The notes below the pieces were generated by a model, which searched no databases, was not told where the DNA came from, and was given only the letters and a program-made list of their open reading frames with translations. A program made the translations under genes and the position numbers. From Microbacterium forte (lineage in GTDB: Bacteria > Actinomycetota > Actinomycetes > Actinomycetales > Microbacteriaceae), in NCBI RefSeq assembly GCF_031885415.1, contig NZ_CP116871.1:744001-808000 (forward strand): a stretch of 64,000 nt of DNA. The letters run 5' to 3'. Positions 52,601 through 61,899 of this stretch are shown in pieces (the stretch's first letter is position 1; each line of letters begins with the position of its first letter).

Positions 52601-53285
52601 GCTCGTTGAGGAAGCGCCACGCACTGAGCGCGGCCGCCATCTCTGCAGTCTTCTTACTGCTGCCCTTGCCGGTCATCGCCACATCGCCGACGCTCACGGT
52701 CGCCAGGAAGCGACGATCGTGATCGGGACCGCTCGCCTCCACCGAGTACTGCGGTGGGGTGGCACCGACCCGCGCCGCAAGCTCCTGAAGACTGGTCTTC
52801 GGATCCATGGCGGCGCCATAGCGCTCGGGGTCGGCGAGGAGCGGCGCGGTCAGACGGAGCACGAGCTCAGTGGCCGCCTCAGGACCCGCCGACAGGTAGG
52901 TCGCACCGATGACGGCTTCCATCGTGTCGGCGAGGATCGAATCCTTGTCGCGTCCGCCCGTCTGCTCCTCGCCTCGACCGAGCCGCAGGTGGCTGCCCAG
53001 ATCGATGCCTCTCGCCACCTCTGCGAGAGCGACCGTCGAGACGACACTGGCGCGCCGCTTGGCGAGTTCGCCCTCATCGAGCCCTGGATGGGTCGTGAAG
53101 AGCATCACGGTGACGGCTTGGCCGAGAATGGAGTCGCCGAGGAACTCGAGACGTTCGTTGTGAGGGATGCCACCATGCTCATACGCATATGAGCGATGGG
53201 TGAGCGCCAACTCCAGAAGCTCCGCGTCTATATCGACGCGGAGCTTCTCTGGGAGTGGTCTCGTCCCCCCAGGGACCTCAGTCAC
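52593..53285 (-). CDS. rnc: Ribonuclease III
   Basis: This 230-aa double-strand RNA nuclease has the catalytic signature [12 protein letters not shown] and the second acidic set [12 protein letters not shown], then a C-terminal dsRNA-binding domain ([29 protein letters not shown]). GTG 53285 gives the usual length; the open frame upstream to 53450 is an rpmF shadow. It lies 17 bases after rpmF. Confidence 0.94.
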   Translation of the reverse strand: MTEVPGGTRPLPEKLRVDIDAELLELALTHRSYAYEHGGIPHNERLEFLGDSILGQAVTVMLFTTHPGLDEGELAKRRASVVSTVALAEVARGIDLGSHLRLGRGEEQTGGRDKDSILADTMEAVIGATYLSAGPEAATELVLRLTAPLLADPERYGAAMDPKTSLQELAARVGATPPQYSVEASGPDHDRRFLATVSVGDVAMTGKGSSKKTAEMAAALSAWRFLNERA

Positions 53286-53302
53286 GGAAGTGAAGTCGCG
53301 AC

Positions 53303-53512
53303 TCAGACGTCGGCGACCTTGCGGCCCTTGTACTCGAGGAACAGCTCGGTGCCCTGCGAGTCGGTGACGACCTTCGCCTGGTGGGGGCGGCTGTAGACGG
53401 TCTTGCCGTTCTCGACGGTCTTGACGAGAGCGATGGGCGCCGCCTTCCACTGCGCGCGGCGCGAGCGGGTGTTCGAACGGGATACCTTGCGCTTCGGGGG
53501 GTTACCAGCCAT
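53303..53512 (-). CDS. rpmF: 50S ribosomal protein L32
   Basis: This 69-aa L32 has the N-terminus [22 protein letters not shown]. The CxxC zinc pairs seen in some L32 proteins are absent (no cysteine), so this is the C-minus form. AGAGAGC precedes the ATG at 53512, and DUF177 ends two bases upstream. Confidence 0.96.
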   Translation of the reverse strand: MAGNPPKRKVSRSNTRSRRAQWKAAPIALVKTVENGKTVYSRPHQAKVVTDSQGTELFLEYKGRKVADV

Positions 53513-53514
53513 GA

Positions 53515-54063
53515 CTAGCTCTCTTCTTTCTCGGCGGCACGAGATTCTTCCGTGCCGTCTTGGTCTGTGATGTTCTGGAGCGCGCTCCACCGAGGATCGA
53601 TGGGAGCCGCATGCTCCTTGTCGGTGCTCGCTGTCAGCCTCTCGCCCGTCTCCGGGTCGAGCCCGGGGCAATCCGGCTGACACACCGGCTGAAATGGAAG
53701 CGCCAATACGGCCGCATCCCTGACTAGAGTTTCAAGATCCACGTGGTCGTCTTGAACCTCGAAGTCAGTTTCTTCCTCACCAGGATACGCGAAAAGCTCC
53801 TGGAACTCGACTTCGACGGGCCGAACGATGTCGATGAGGCAGCGACCGCACACGCCGGAGTACTCCGCGTCGACGATTCCCGACACCAGAATGCCCTCAT
53901 GGACCGACTCGAGACGGACATCCAGGTCGAGCTCGGAGCCTGTCTCGTAGGACACGATCCCCTCGCCCCAGGCATCCTTCAGGGTCACGGAGAACTCGTG
54001 TTCGCGCATCTCTCCCGGCTTGCGGACGATGTCGCGGACGGGGAGGACGAAAGGACCACTCAT
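53515..54063 (-). CDS. DUF177/YceD family protein
   Basis: This 182-aa protein is linked to 23S rRNA processing and always sits upstream of rpmF. It has the conserved core GVCGRCLIDIVRPVEVEF and a second CxxxC patch (CQPDCPGLDPETGERL) near the C-terminus. ATG 54063 gives the family start SGPFVLPVRDI. Confidence 0.92.
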   Translation of the reverse strand: MSGPFVLPVRDIVRKPGEMREHEFSVTLKDAWGEGIVSYETGSELDLDVRLESVHEGILVSGIVDAEYSGVCGRCLIDIVRPVEVEFQELFAYPGEEETDFEVQDDHVDLETLVRDAAVLALPFQPVCQPDCPGLDPETGERLTASTDKEHAAPIDPRWSALQNITDQDGTEESRAAEKEES

Positions 54064-54146
54064 TCGGGAACGCACCCAGCAATGGTACCGGCTACATGCG
54101 GTGGGAGGCTGGCTTCGGGCTGAGCGCGGCTCTCAGGAGCGCGACG

Positions 54147-54644
54147 TCAGATGCCGCGAGACCCGGTGTCGAGGAATGCGGCGACCGCAGGAGGGACGAA
54201 AGGCGATACATCGCCCCCGAGCCCCGCCACCTGTCGCACGAGGGAGCTGGACACGAGAGCATGCGCCGGGTCGGGCAGCAGGAAGACCGTCTCGATGTCT
54301 GCGAGGTGCCTGTTGACGATCGCCATCGGCGATTCATAGGCGACGTCGATCTGGGAGCGGATCCCCTTGACCAGCACGCCGGCACCCACATCGCGCGCGT
54401 AGTCGACCAGAAGGCCCATGCTCCACGATCCGACGATCACGTTGCCGTCCATGCCCTCATCGGCGATCGACTGCTCGATGAGCGACAGCCGCGCCGCGAT
54501 GGGCAGCATCGCCTCCTTGCCGGGGTTGTGCACGACGAGCACATGCAGCTCGTCGTACAGCTTGGCGGCCCGACGGATGACGTCGAGGTGGCCCAGGGTC
54601 GGCGGGTCGAAGGAACCCGGGACGACGGCGATCCGGCTGCTCAT
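54147..54644 (-). CDS. coaD: Phosphopantetheine adenylyltransferase
   Basis: This 165-aa nucleotidyltransferase makes dephospho-CoA from 4'-phosphopantetheine. Its fingerprint [15 protein letters not shown] (T/HxGH) and ISSSxxR-like [22 protein letters not shown] are intact. It stands between recG and DUF177, 83 bases upstream of the latter. Confidence 0.96.
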   Translation of the reverse strand: MSSRIAVVPGSFDPPTLGHLDVIRRAAKLYDELHVLVVHNPGKEAMLPIAARLSLIEQSIADEGMDGNVIVGSWSMGLLVDYARDVGAGVLVKGIRSQIDVAYESPMAIVNRHLADIETVFLLPDPAHALVSSSLVRQVAGLGGDVSPFVPPAVAAFLDTGSRGI

Positions 54645-54674
54645 GCCACCAGCCTAGGGCACGCCGTGCTCGGG

Positions 54675-56849
54675 TCAGTTCTTCGCCAGGGCCGCGCGAT
54701 CGTCGTCGCTCACTCGTCGCTCGATGGCGGATCTGAGCCCCGGGTTCGCGTCGAGACCGGGGTCGGCTGCGAGGATCACCTCGGCGAGCTCGCGAGCTCT
54801 GACGATCAGACCGGAGTCCTTGACCACGCGCAGCAGCTTCAACGACGACCGCACGCCCGCCTGTGCTGCGCCGAGCACGTCTCCTTCACCGCGCAGCTCG
54901 AGATCGACCTCGGCGAGGGCGAAACCGTCGAGGGTCGCTGCGACCGCGTCGACTCGCTCGCGCGCCACCGAGCCGGCTTCCGCCTCTGTCACGAGCAGAC
55001 ACAGCCCCGGAACACCGCCTCGACCCACCCGGCCTCTCAGCTGATGCAGCTGGGAGACGCCGAAGCGATCGGCATCGAGGACGATCATGGTCGAGGCGTT
55101 GGGCACGTCGACCCCGACCTCGATGACGGTCGTGGCCAGAAGCAGGTCGATCTCGCCTCGCGCGAAGGCCTGCATCACCGCATCCTTCTCGTCGGACGGC
55201 ATGCGTCCGTGGAGAACCGCTCGGCGCAGACCGCCGAGTTTCGGGTGCGTCGCCAGCGCCTCGTCGAGCTGCACCACTCCCCAGCGTGGACCGGATGCGC
55301 CCTCGGGTTGCAGGAGCGCGGGCTCACCCGCCTCGGCCGTCTTCTTGGTGGTGTCGATCGCGGCGCACACTGCGAAGACCTGGCGCCCCTGGGCGATCTC
55401 CTCGGCGGCGCGCTCCCAGACGCGATTGAACCACCCGGGATGCTCGGCGAGTGGGGCGACGAACGACTCGATTCCCGCCCGTCCCTTCGGCATCGTGCGG
55501 ATCACCGAGGTGTCGAGATCTCCGAAGACCGTCATGGCCACGGTGCGAGGGATGGGCGTGGCGGTGAGGACGAGGGCGTGCGGGCTGGAGCCCTTGGCGC
55601 GGAGAGCCTCGCGCTGCTCGACGCCGAACCGGTGCTGCTCGTCGACCACGACGAGCCCGAGATCTGCGAAGGTCGTCTTCTCGCCGAGCAGCGCGTGGGT
55701 GCCGACGACGATCAGGGCCTGCCCGGAGGCGACGCGCAGGGCGGCCTTGCGCCGCGCCGCAGCCGGCATCTGCCCGGTGAGGAGTGTGGGCATCACGAGC
55801 GGAGCCAGCTCCGGCCCGAGCATCTTCGATATCGACCGCAGGTGCTGGCCCGCCAGGACCTCGGTCGGCGCGATCAGCGCGGCTTGGCCGCCGGACTCGG
55901 CGACCTGGAGCATCGCACGCAGGGCGACGAGCGTCTTGCCCGAGCCGACCTCTCCCTGCACGAGCCGGTTCATCGGCCACGAGCCGACGAGATCCTTCGC
56001 GACCTGCTCGCCGACGGTCTGCTGATCGGGCGTGAGATCGTAGGGCAACGAGGCGTCGAACCGCTCGAGCAGACCTCCGGGCTTCGCCGCACGCGCCGTG
56101 GCCGAGAGCGATCGCACCGCGTCGCGCTGCTGCAGGAGTGCGGTCTGCAGCGTGAGCGCCTCATGCATCCGCAGCGTGCGTACTGCAGGATCGATGTCGT
56201 TGCGGGTCTTCGGTCGATGGATCTGCTCGAGCGCCTCTCTCGCGGTCAGCAGCTCCTCCCGCTGACGGACGTCCGCCGACAGAGGCTCGGGCACGTCACC
56301 GAGGCCGTCGAGCACGCGAGTGATGAATTTCGCGATCTGCCAGGTCTGCAGCGTCGACGTCGCGGGATAGATGGGGATCAGCACGGCTGCGCGGGCGTCC
56401 GCACGCCGCCTGGCCGCATCCTCGTCGTCGAAGAGCTCGTACTCAGGGTGCGCGAACTGCGTCATCCCGTTGAACTCGCCGACCTTGCCCGAGAAGACGC
56501 CTCGCCGACCGACCGCGAGATCCTCGGAGCGCCACTTGGCAGCCCCGAGGTTCTTCGCGAAGAACGTCAGGGACATCTTGCCGATGCCGTCGCCGATCAC
56601 GACGTCGACCATCGCGCCCCGTCGATTGCGCATCGCCCTGGCACTCGACGACAGCACCTCGGCGACGATCGTCACGGTCTCACCGAGCGGAAGCTCACGG
56701 ATGGGGGTGAGCTCGCCGGGGTCGGCATACCGCCGGGGGTAGTGCGACACGAGATCGCCGACCGTCTTCATGCCGAACGCCCGATCGAGAGACTTCGCCG
56801 GCGTGGAGCCCAGCGCCTCCTCGAGCGACGAATCCAGCGTGAGCGACAT
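54675..56849 (-). CDS. recG: ATP-dependent DNA helicase RecG
   Basis: This 724-aa helicase has an N-terminal wedge/OB domain (about residues 60-160), Walker A GEVGSGKTLVALRAML, the DEQHRFG box (VVVDEQHRFGVEQRE), TATPIPRT and C-terminal motif VI (QLRGRVGRGG). It remodels stalled forks and branched DNA. It is divergent from rsmD, with 61 bases between starts. Confidence 0.96.
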   Translation of the reverse strand: MSLTLDSSLEEALGSTPAKSLDRAFGMKTVGDLVSHYPRRYADPGELTPIRELPLGETVTIVAEVLSSSARAMRNRRGAMVDVVIGDGIGKMSLTFFAKNLGAAKWRSEDLAVGRRGVFSGKVGEFNGMTQFAHPEYELFDDEDAARRRADARAAVLIPIYPATSTLQTWQIAKFITRVLDGLGDVPEPLSADVRQREELLTAREALEQIHRPKTRNDIDPAVRTLRMHEALTLQTALLQQRDAVRSLSATARAAKPGGLLERFDASLPYDLTPDQQTVGEQVAKDLVGSWPMNRLVQGEVGSGKTLVALRAMLQVAESGGQAALIAPTEVLAGQHLRSISKMLGPELAPLVMPTLLTGQMPAAARRKAALRVASGQALIVVGTHALLGEKTTFADLGLVVVDEQHRFGVEQREALRAKGSSPHALVLTATPIPRTVAMTVFGDLDTSVIRTMPKGRAGIESFVAPLAEHPGWFNRVWERAAEEIAQGRQVFAVCAAIDTTKKTAEAGEPALLQPEGASGPRWGVVQLDEALATHPKLGGLRRAVLHGRMPSDEKDAVMQAFARGEIDLLLATTVIEVGVDVPNASTMIVLDADRFGVSQLHQLRGRVGRGGVPGLCLLVTEAEAGSVARERVDAVAATLDGFALAEVDLELRGEGDVLGAAQAGVRSSLKLLRVVKDSGLIVRARELAEVILAADPGLDANPGLRSAIERRVSDDDRAALAKN

Positions 56850-56910
56850 GATCCGAGTCTAGGAGGCCGCACGGACACGACGTGCGCCCCGGCTGTCGTA
56901 TCGTGAACGG

Positions 56911-57513
56911 GTGACGAGGATCATCGCCGGAAAGGCACGCGGCGCGCGGCTCGACGTTCCCCACGCGGGGACGCGACCCACCAGCGACCGCGTACGGGAG
57001 TCGCTCTTCGGAGCGCTGGAATCGGCCGACGCGATCGCCGGAGCGCGAGTGCTGGATCTCTACGCCGGATCGGGTGCACTGGGATTGGAGACGCTCAGCC
57101 GCGGCGCGGCAAGCGCCGACCTCGTCGAGCACGACCGAGAGGCTGCGGCCGTCGTGCGTCGCAACGTCGCCACCGTCGCGAAGGCCGGCGCGAACGGCGC
57201 GAAGGTGCACCAGAGCACGGTCCGGTCGTTCCTGCTGCGAGCCTCAGGTCCGTACGACCTCGTCTTCTCGGACCCGCCCTACGACCTCGAGGACGACGCG
57301 ATGACCGCGGATCTCATCGCGCTCGCACCGTGTCTCGCCCCTGACGCCCTCGTGATCATCGAGCGTGCGCGTCGCTCCACGCCTCCCGATCTGCAGGCCG
57401 CCGGCCTGGAGCTGATCCGTGAGAAGGCATACGGCGACACCGCTCTCTGGTGGGCCGAGCCGGCTCTCGTCTCAGAGACGCCTCAGCCCGAGGCCGAATC
57501 CCAGTCGCGATAG
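56911..57513 (+). CDS. rsmD: 16S rRNA (guanine(966)-N2)-methyltransferase RsmD
   Basis: This 200-aa methylase has the RsmD N-terminus RIIAGKARGARLDVP, PTSDRVRESLF, SAM motif VLDLYAGSGALGLETLS and catalytic SDPPYD. It starts at GTG 56911. Its last 31 bases overlap the convergent thiL gene, so each gene's 3' end is constrained by the other. Confidence 0.93.
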   Translation: MTRIIAGKARGARLDVPHAGTRPTSDRVRESLFGALESADAIAGARVLDLYAGSGALGLETLSRGAASADLVEHDREAAAVVRRNVATVAKAGANGAKVHQSTVRSFLLRASGPYDLVFSDPPYDLEDDAMTADLIALAPCLAPDALVIIERARRSTPPDLQAAGLELIREKAYGDTALWWAEPALVSETPQPEAESQSR

Positions 57514-58478
57514 GGGTCCCAGCCGCTCACGTCTGCGGGTGCGTCGTCGACCAGCAGATCGTGCTCGCCCTGCGGGGCCACAGTCCCGATGACGCGGAAC
57601 CCCGACGGCAGCGTCCCCGGAGGGAAGGTGGCGAGCAGCGCATGATCCTCGCCACCGGCGAGGGCACGCTGCGGAGAGTCTCCGAGCGTCGCGCTGTCGA
57701 GGGCGATCGTGACGGCCGAGGCCGCCGCCATCCGTCGCGCATCGAGGGCGAGACCATCCGAGATGTCCATCATCGCGGTCGCTCCGGCTGTGGCGGCGAA
57801 GGGTCCGAGGCCGATCGGGGGCGAGGGACGGAGCTGGGCGGCCAGCGCCGCGCTCTCACCCCGTCCGAGCGCGGATGGATCGACGGCGACCGGTGTGTCA
57901 CCATCACGGAACCTGCCGAAGAGGACGGAGAGTCCGTGGGCGGCGTGTCCGAGCTCTCCGGCCACCGCGACCACATCACCGACCCGCGCACCCGATCGCG
58001 TCACCGGCGCCCGGCCCTCGAGATCGCCGAGAGCGGTGACGGCCACGGTGAGGACATCCGAGACGGTGAGATCGCCACCGACCACGGCGCAGCCCGGCGC
58101 CAGAGCCGCGCACGCCTCACGGAATCCGTCGGCGAGGCGTTCGACGAAAGAGAGCCTCAGATCGCGCGGAACAGCCAGCGCGACGAGCAGCGCGGTCGGG
58201 CGCGCACCCATGGCGGCCACGTCGGCGAGGTTGACTGCGGCAGCCTTCCACCCGAGGTCATAGCCCGACGACCACGCGAGTCGGAAGTCAGGACCGTGCA
58301 CGAGGGTGTCCGTCGTGGCGACCACGGACCCAGACGGAGCCGCGATCACCGCCGCATCGTCGCCGGGTCCGATGATCGTATGACTGGCCCGCGCAGTCCT
58401 CGCCAGGATGGCCCGCAGGATCTCCCCCTCCGAAAGGTCGCCGAGGGTCGGATCATCGTCGCGAGGTCGGGAGGGCAT
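57483..58478 (-). CDS. thiL: Thiamine-monophosphate kinase
   Basis: This 331-aa AIRS/ThiL kinase makes thiamine diphosphate. It has IIGPGDDAAVI, TTDTLVHGPDF, NLADVAAMGARPTALL, VVGGDLTVSD and SGGEDHALLATF-like AGGEDHALLATF, plus MMDISDGLALD. It is convergent with rsmD and divergent from the DUF3515 gene, as in related actinobacteria. Confidence 0.95.
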   Translation of the reverse strand: MPSRPRDDDPTLGDLSEGEILRAILARTARASHTIIGPGDDAAVIAAPSGSVVATTDTLVHGPDFRLAWSSGYDLGWKAAAVNLADVAAMGARPTALLVALAVPRDLRLSFVERLADGFREACAALAPGCAVVGGDLTVSDVLTVAVTALGDLEGRAPVTRSGARVGDVVAVAGELGHAAHGLSVLFGRFRDGDTPVAVDPSALGRGESAALAAQLRPSPPIGLGPFAATAGATAMMDISDGLALDARRMAAASAVTIALDSATLGDSPQRALAGGEDHALLATFPPGTLPSGFRVIGTVAPQGEHDLLVDDAPADVSGWDPYRDWDSASG

Positions 58479-58501
58479 GCAGTCAAAGGTAGCCTGGATG
58501 C

Positions 58502-59008
58502 ATGCCCCGCTCTCGTCGTCTCGCCGTCATCGCGGGGTCGCTGGTCCTCGTCGCAGCGCTCTCCGGATGCTCGACCACGATCCATCTGGAGCCGGCCGAC
58601 GATGCGAACAATCCGGCGTGCGCGGAGGTCTCCGTGCTGCTTCCGGATGCCGTCGGCGATCTGGACCGCGTCTGGACCGATGCCCAGGCCACCGGCGCCT
58701 GGGGCGACCCGACGGTCGTGTTGCGCTGCGGCGTCGAACCGCCGGCGCCCTCGACCGAAGTCTGCACCACGATCGGCAGCGTCGACTGGCTCGTGCTCGA
58801 CCAGGAGGAAGAACGACAGCGTCTGGTGACCTACGGTCGTGACCCTGCCGTCGAGGTAATCATCCGCCGGGGCGAGGAGATCGACTTCCGCACGGTGGTC
58901 GAGAGTCTCTCGACGAGCATCCAGTCCGGCCTCGAACCGGCGACGGCTCGGTGCACCGACCGGGTGCGCACCGAGGAATCCCCTGACGCGGGATCGGCCG
59001 AAGGCTGA
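58502..59008 (+). CDS. DUF3515 family lipoprotein
   Basis: This 168-aa lipoprotein has a signal with lipobox ALSGC (Cys22) and a compact extracytoplasmic domain carrying four further cysteines (ACAEV, LRCGVE, EVCTT, ARCTD) that could form two disulfides. It matches the DUF3515 pattern next to ddl in actinobacteria. The function is unknown; its link to cell wall genes is positional only. Confidence 0.88.
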   Translation: MPRSRRLAVIAGSLVLVAALSGCSTTIHLEPADDANNPACAEVSVLLPDAVGDLDRVWTDAQATGAWGDPTVVLRCGVEPPAPSTEVCTTIGSVDWLVLDQEEERQRLVTYGRDPAVEVIIRRGEEIDFRTVVESLSTSIQSGLEPATARCTDRVRTEESPDAGSAEG

Positions 59009-59023
59009 GCGGACGCCGCCCGA

Positions 59024-60106
59024 TCAGCGGCGCAGGCCCGCCTCGATCAGCTCTGAGATCAGGTCGCCGTAGCTGAGTCCGGATGCCACCCAGCACTTGG
59101 GGAACATCGAGATCGGCGTGAATCCGGGCATCGTGTTGAGCTCATTGACGACGAGCTCTCCCTCGGCAGTGAGGAACATGTCGACACGGGCGAGGCCACG
59201 GCCGTCGACAGCCTCGAACGCTCGGATGGCGGCGTCCTGGATGGCCGCGATCTCGGAATCCTCGAGCTGCGCGGGGCACACCACGTCGACGCCGTCGCCA
59301 CCGAGGTACTTGCCCTCGAAGTCGTAGAACCCGCGGGACGTCAGCACGATCTCGCCGGGCAGCGACGCGCGTACGCCGTCGGCGCTCTCGAGAACCGCGA
59401 CCTCGATCTCGCGACCGACCACTCCGCTCTCGATGAGGACCTTGTCGTCCTCCGCGAAGGCGATGGCCAGCGCGGCGTCGAGCTCGTCGGGCCTTTCGAC
59501 CTTCGAGACGCCCACGCTGGAACCCGCGCGCGCCGGCTTGACGAACAGCGGCATCCCGAGATCGACGGCGGAGGCGCGAACCGACGCGGCATCCCGCTCC
59601 CACTCCCGCGAGCGGACCGTGATCCCCGGTGCCACCGAGAGGCCGGCCGCGCGCAGCGCGATCTTCATGAAGTGCTTGTCCATGCAGAGCGCCGAATCGA
59701 GAACTCCACCACCCGCATAAGGCACTTCGAGAGTGTCGAAGTAGCCCTGGATCGTCCCGTCCTCGCCGTGAGTGCCGTGCAGGATCGGGAGCACGATGTC
59801 GATCTCGCCGAAGCCCTCGACAGTCCCGTCCTGACGCACGACACGGAGCGTCCGGTCGCCGCCGGGCTCGGGCCACAGCACCCTGGTGCCGTTGTCGGCG
59901 ACCTCGGGCAGATGTGCGGCATCCAGCGGGAACTTCGACGGGTCGTCGTCCTCGAGGACGAAGGCTCCCTCGCGGGTGATTCCGACCGGGATCACCGCAT
60001 AGCGGTCGCGGTCAATCGCGCCCAGGACTCCGCCCGCCGTTGCGGAACTGATCGAATGCTCGCTGGAGCGCCCGCCGAAGAGCACCACCACCGTCTGCTT
60101 GTCCAT
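59024..60106 (-). CDS. ddl: D-alanine-D-alanine ligase
   Basis: This 360-aa ATP-grasp enzyme makes the D-Ala-D-Ala terminus of peptidoglycan precursors. It has VVVLFGGRSSEHSIS, LHGTHGEDGTIQG, LFVKPARAGSSVGVSKV and ELVVNELNTMPGFT. ATG 60106 follows AGAGGACC. The upstream gpsA gene reads 95 bases into this gene in another frame. Confidence 0.96.
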   Translation of the reverse strand: MDKQTVVVLFGGRSSEHSISSATAGGVLGAIDRDRYAVIPVGITREGAFVLEDDDPSKFPLDAAHLPEVADNGTRVLWPEPGGDRTLRVVRQDGTVEGFGEIDIVLPILHGTHGEDGTIQGYFDTLEVPYAGGGVLDSALCMDKHFMKIALRAAGLSVAPGITVRSREWERDAASVRASAVDLGMPLFVKPARAGSSVGVSKVERPDELDAALAIAFAEDDKVLIESGVVGREIEVAVLESADGVRASLPGEIVLTSRGFYDFEGKYLGGDGVDVVCPAQLEDSEIAAIQDAAIRAFEAVDGRGLARVDMFLTAEGELVVNELNTMPGFTPISMFPKCWVASGLSYGDLISELIEAGLRR

Positions 60107-61145
60107 GGTTGGTCCTCTCACCCTGCGGGGTGTCGTCGTCCGTCGTCAGGTGGGGTGCGATGTCACGCGGGTTCATCTTGCCGTCGAGCACCATCTTCAC
60201 CTGCTCGACGATGGGCATGTGCACTTCGGACTCGCGGGCGAGCTGAAGCACCGGCGCGACGGACGCGAGGCCCTCGGCTGTCTGCTGCATCTGCTTGACG
60301 ACGTCCTGGAAGCTGTATCCCTGGCCGAGCAGGCGCCCGGCCGTGTTGTTGCGGCTCAGCGGAGACTGGCACGTCGCGATGAGGTCTCCCAGTCCCGCGA
60401 GTCCTTGGAGCGTTTCGGGGTGGGCGCCGTTCGCTACCGCGAAGTCGGTCATCTCGACGAGTCCGCGGGTGATGATCGACGCCTTGGTGTTCTCGCCGTA
60501 TCCGACGCCGTCGACGATGCCGATCGCCACCGCGATGAGATTCTTCAGCACTCCCCCGAACTCCGTGCCGATCACGTCGGTGTTCACGAACGTCCGGAAG
60601 TACGAGTTGCGCGCGGCGCGTGCGACCTCCTCGGCCGTCTCCTGACTGCGTGAGGAGATCACGGCAGCCGTCGGCTGCTCACGGGCGATCTCGAGCGCGA
60701 GGTTCGGCCCCGACGCGACAGCGATGCGATCGGGATCGCACCGCAGCTCCTGCTCGATGACCTGACTCATCCGCAGCCCTGAGGTGCGTTCGACGCCCTT
60801 CATGAGGCTGACGATCTTCGCGTCGTTGTCGGACAGGAGCGGTCGCAGCGCCTTGAGGTTCTCGCGCAGCGACTGGCTCGGCACCGAGAGGTAGACCTGG
60901 TCGACATCACGCAATGCGATCGCCAGCTCATGCGTCGCGGCCATCGTGCGCGGCAGGTTGATGCCGGGCAGGTAGCGCGAGTTGCGCTTGGCCTCGTCGA
61001 TCTCGTGCGCGAGTTCGGCTCGGCGGGCCCACATCGTGACCTGCGCACCGCCGTCCGCGAGGATCTTCCCGAACGTGGTGCCCCAGCTGCCTGCGCCGAT
61101 CACGGCGACTCTGGGGCCCGCGGGCGTGCTGCGCTTAGGAGTCAA
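60012..61145 (-). CDS. gpsA: Glycerol-3-phosphate dehydrogenase (NAD(P)+), GpsA
   Basis: This 377-aa enzyme reduces dihydroxyacetone phosphate for phospholipid synthesis. It has the NAD site AVIGAGSWGTTFGKILA, SLMKGVE, FGGVLKNLIAVAIGI and GLAGLGDLIATCQSPLSRN. TTG 61145 is the likely start, coupled to plsC with AAGGAG about ten bases upstream. GpsA usually has 330-350 residues; the last 30 or so here are Gly/Arg-rich and are encoded inside ddl, a 95-base overlap. Confidence 0.93.
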   Translation of the reverse strand: MTPKRSTPAGPRVAVIGAGSWGTTFGKILADGGAQVTMWARRAELAHEIDEAKRNSRYLPGINLPRTMAATHELAIALRDVDQVYLSVPSQSLRENLKALRPLLSDNDAKIVSLMKGVERTSGLRMSQVIEQELRCDPDRIAVASGPNLALEIAREQPTAAVISSRSQETAEEVARAARNSYFRTFVNTDVIGTEFGGVLKNLIAVAIGIVDGVGYGENTKASIITRGLVEMTDFAVANGAHPETLQGLAGLGDLIATCQSPLSRNNTAGRLLGQGYSFQDVVKQMQQTAEGLASVAPVLQLARESEVHMPIVEQVKMVLDGKMNPRDIAPHLTTDDDTPQGERTNHGQADGGGALRRALQRAFDQFRNGGRSPGRD

Positions 61146-61899
61146 GGCGACCCGTCTCCTTCTGTCCGTGCGAGGCGGGGTTCCAGCGCACGGCCGGCGC
61201 CTTCTCACCGCGCAGCTCTTCGAGCAACGCGGTGATCGCGTTCATCAGCCGGTCGGTGGCCTCGTTCAGCGCCGCAGACTCGCCGGCGCGAGCGCGCAGG
61301 TCGGACACGTCGACCGGGTCGCCGATGATGACGTCCACGCGCTTGCGCAGTGGCCACAGGCTCAGACCCTTCTGGTAACGACCCATGATGTTCTGGGTGC
61401 CCCACTGGGCCATCGGGATCAGCGGGATGCCGTCGGTCAGTGCCAGCCGCACAGCGCCCGACTTGCCGCGCATCGGCCACATGTCGGGGTCACGCGTCAG
61501 AGTCCCCTCGGGGTACACGATCACTCCGCGTCCGTGTTCCACCAGCTCGGCCGACTGCTTCAGCGTCTGCTTCGCAGCGGATGCCGACGACGAACGAGCC
61601 ACCGGGATCATTCCGGTGCGGCGCAGAATCCATCCGAGCACAGGGACCTTGAACAGGCTCTCCTTCGCCATGAATCGGGGCGCGCGTCCGATCCGCCACA
61701 CCGCGAGTGCCACGATGAGCGGATCGAACTCCGAGTAGTGGTTGGGAGCCAGCACATAGGCACCCTCACGAGGAAGCTTCTCGGCACCGGTGATGCGGAT
61801 CTTCGCGAGCAGCGAGATCAACGGCACGGCGATCGCCGCGAGCGGCCAGAACACGCTGGGCCGCGTCGTCTCGCGCGATCGGGAACCCATCGGGCTCAC
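61135..61899 (-). CDS. plsC: 1-acyl-sn-glycerol-3-phosphate acyltransferase
   Basis: This 254-aa acyltransferase has the catalytic NHYSEFD (HX4D), FMAKESLFKVPVLGWIL, VIVYPEGTLTRD and MPIxxG-like IPLIPMAQWG motifs, with an N-terminal hydrophobic anchor. GTG 61899 overlaps the murA stop as GTGA, so murA-plsC-gpsA-ddl are coupled in one envelope-synthesis operon. Confidence 0.94.
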   Translation of the reverse strand: MSPMGSRSRETTRPSVFWPLAAIAVPLISLLAKIRITGAEKLPREGAYVLAPNHYSEFDPLIVALAVWRIGRAPRFMAKESLFKVPVLGWILRRTGMIPVARSSSASAAKQTLKQSAELVEHGRGVIVYPEGTLTRDPDMWPMRGKSGAVRLALTDGIPLIPMAQWGTQNIMGRYQKGLSLWPLRKRVDVIIGDPVDVSDLRARAGESAALNEATDRLMNAITALLEELRGEKAPAVRWNPASHGQKETGRLDS

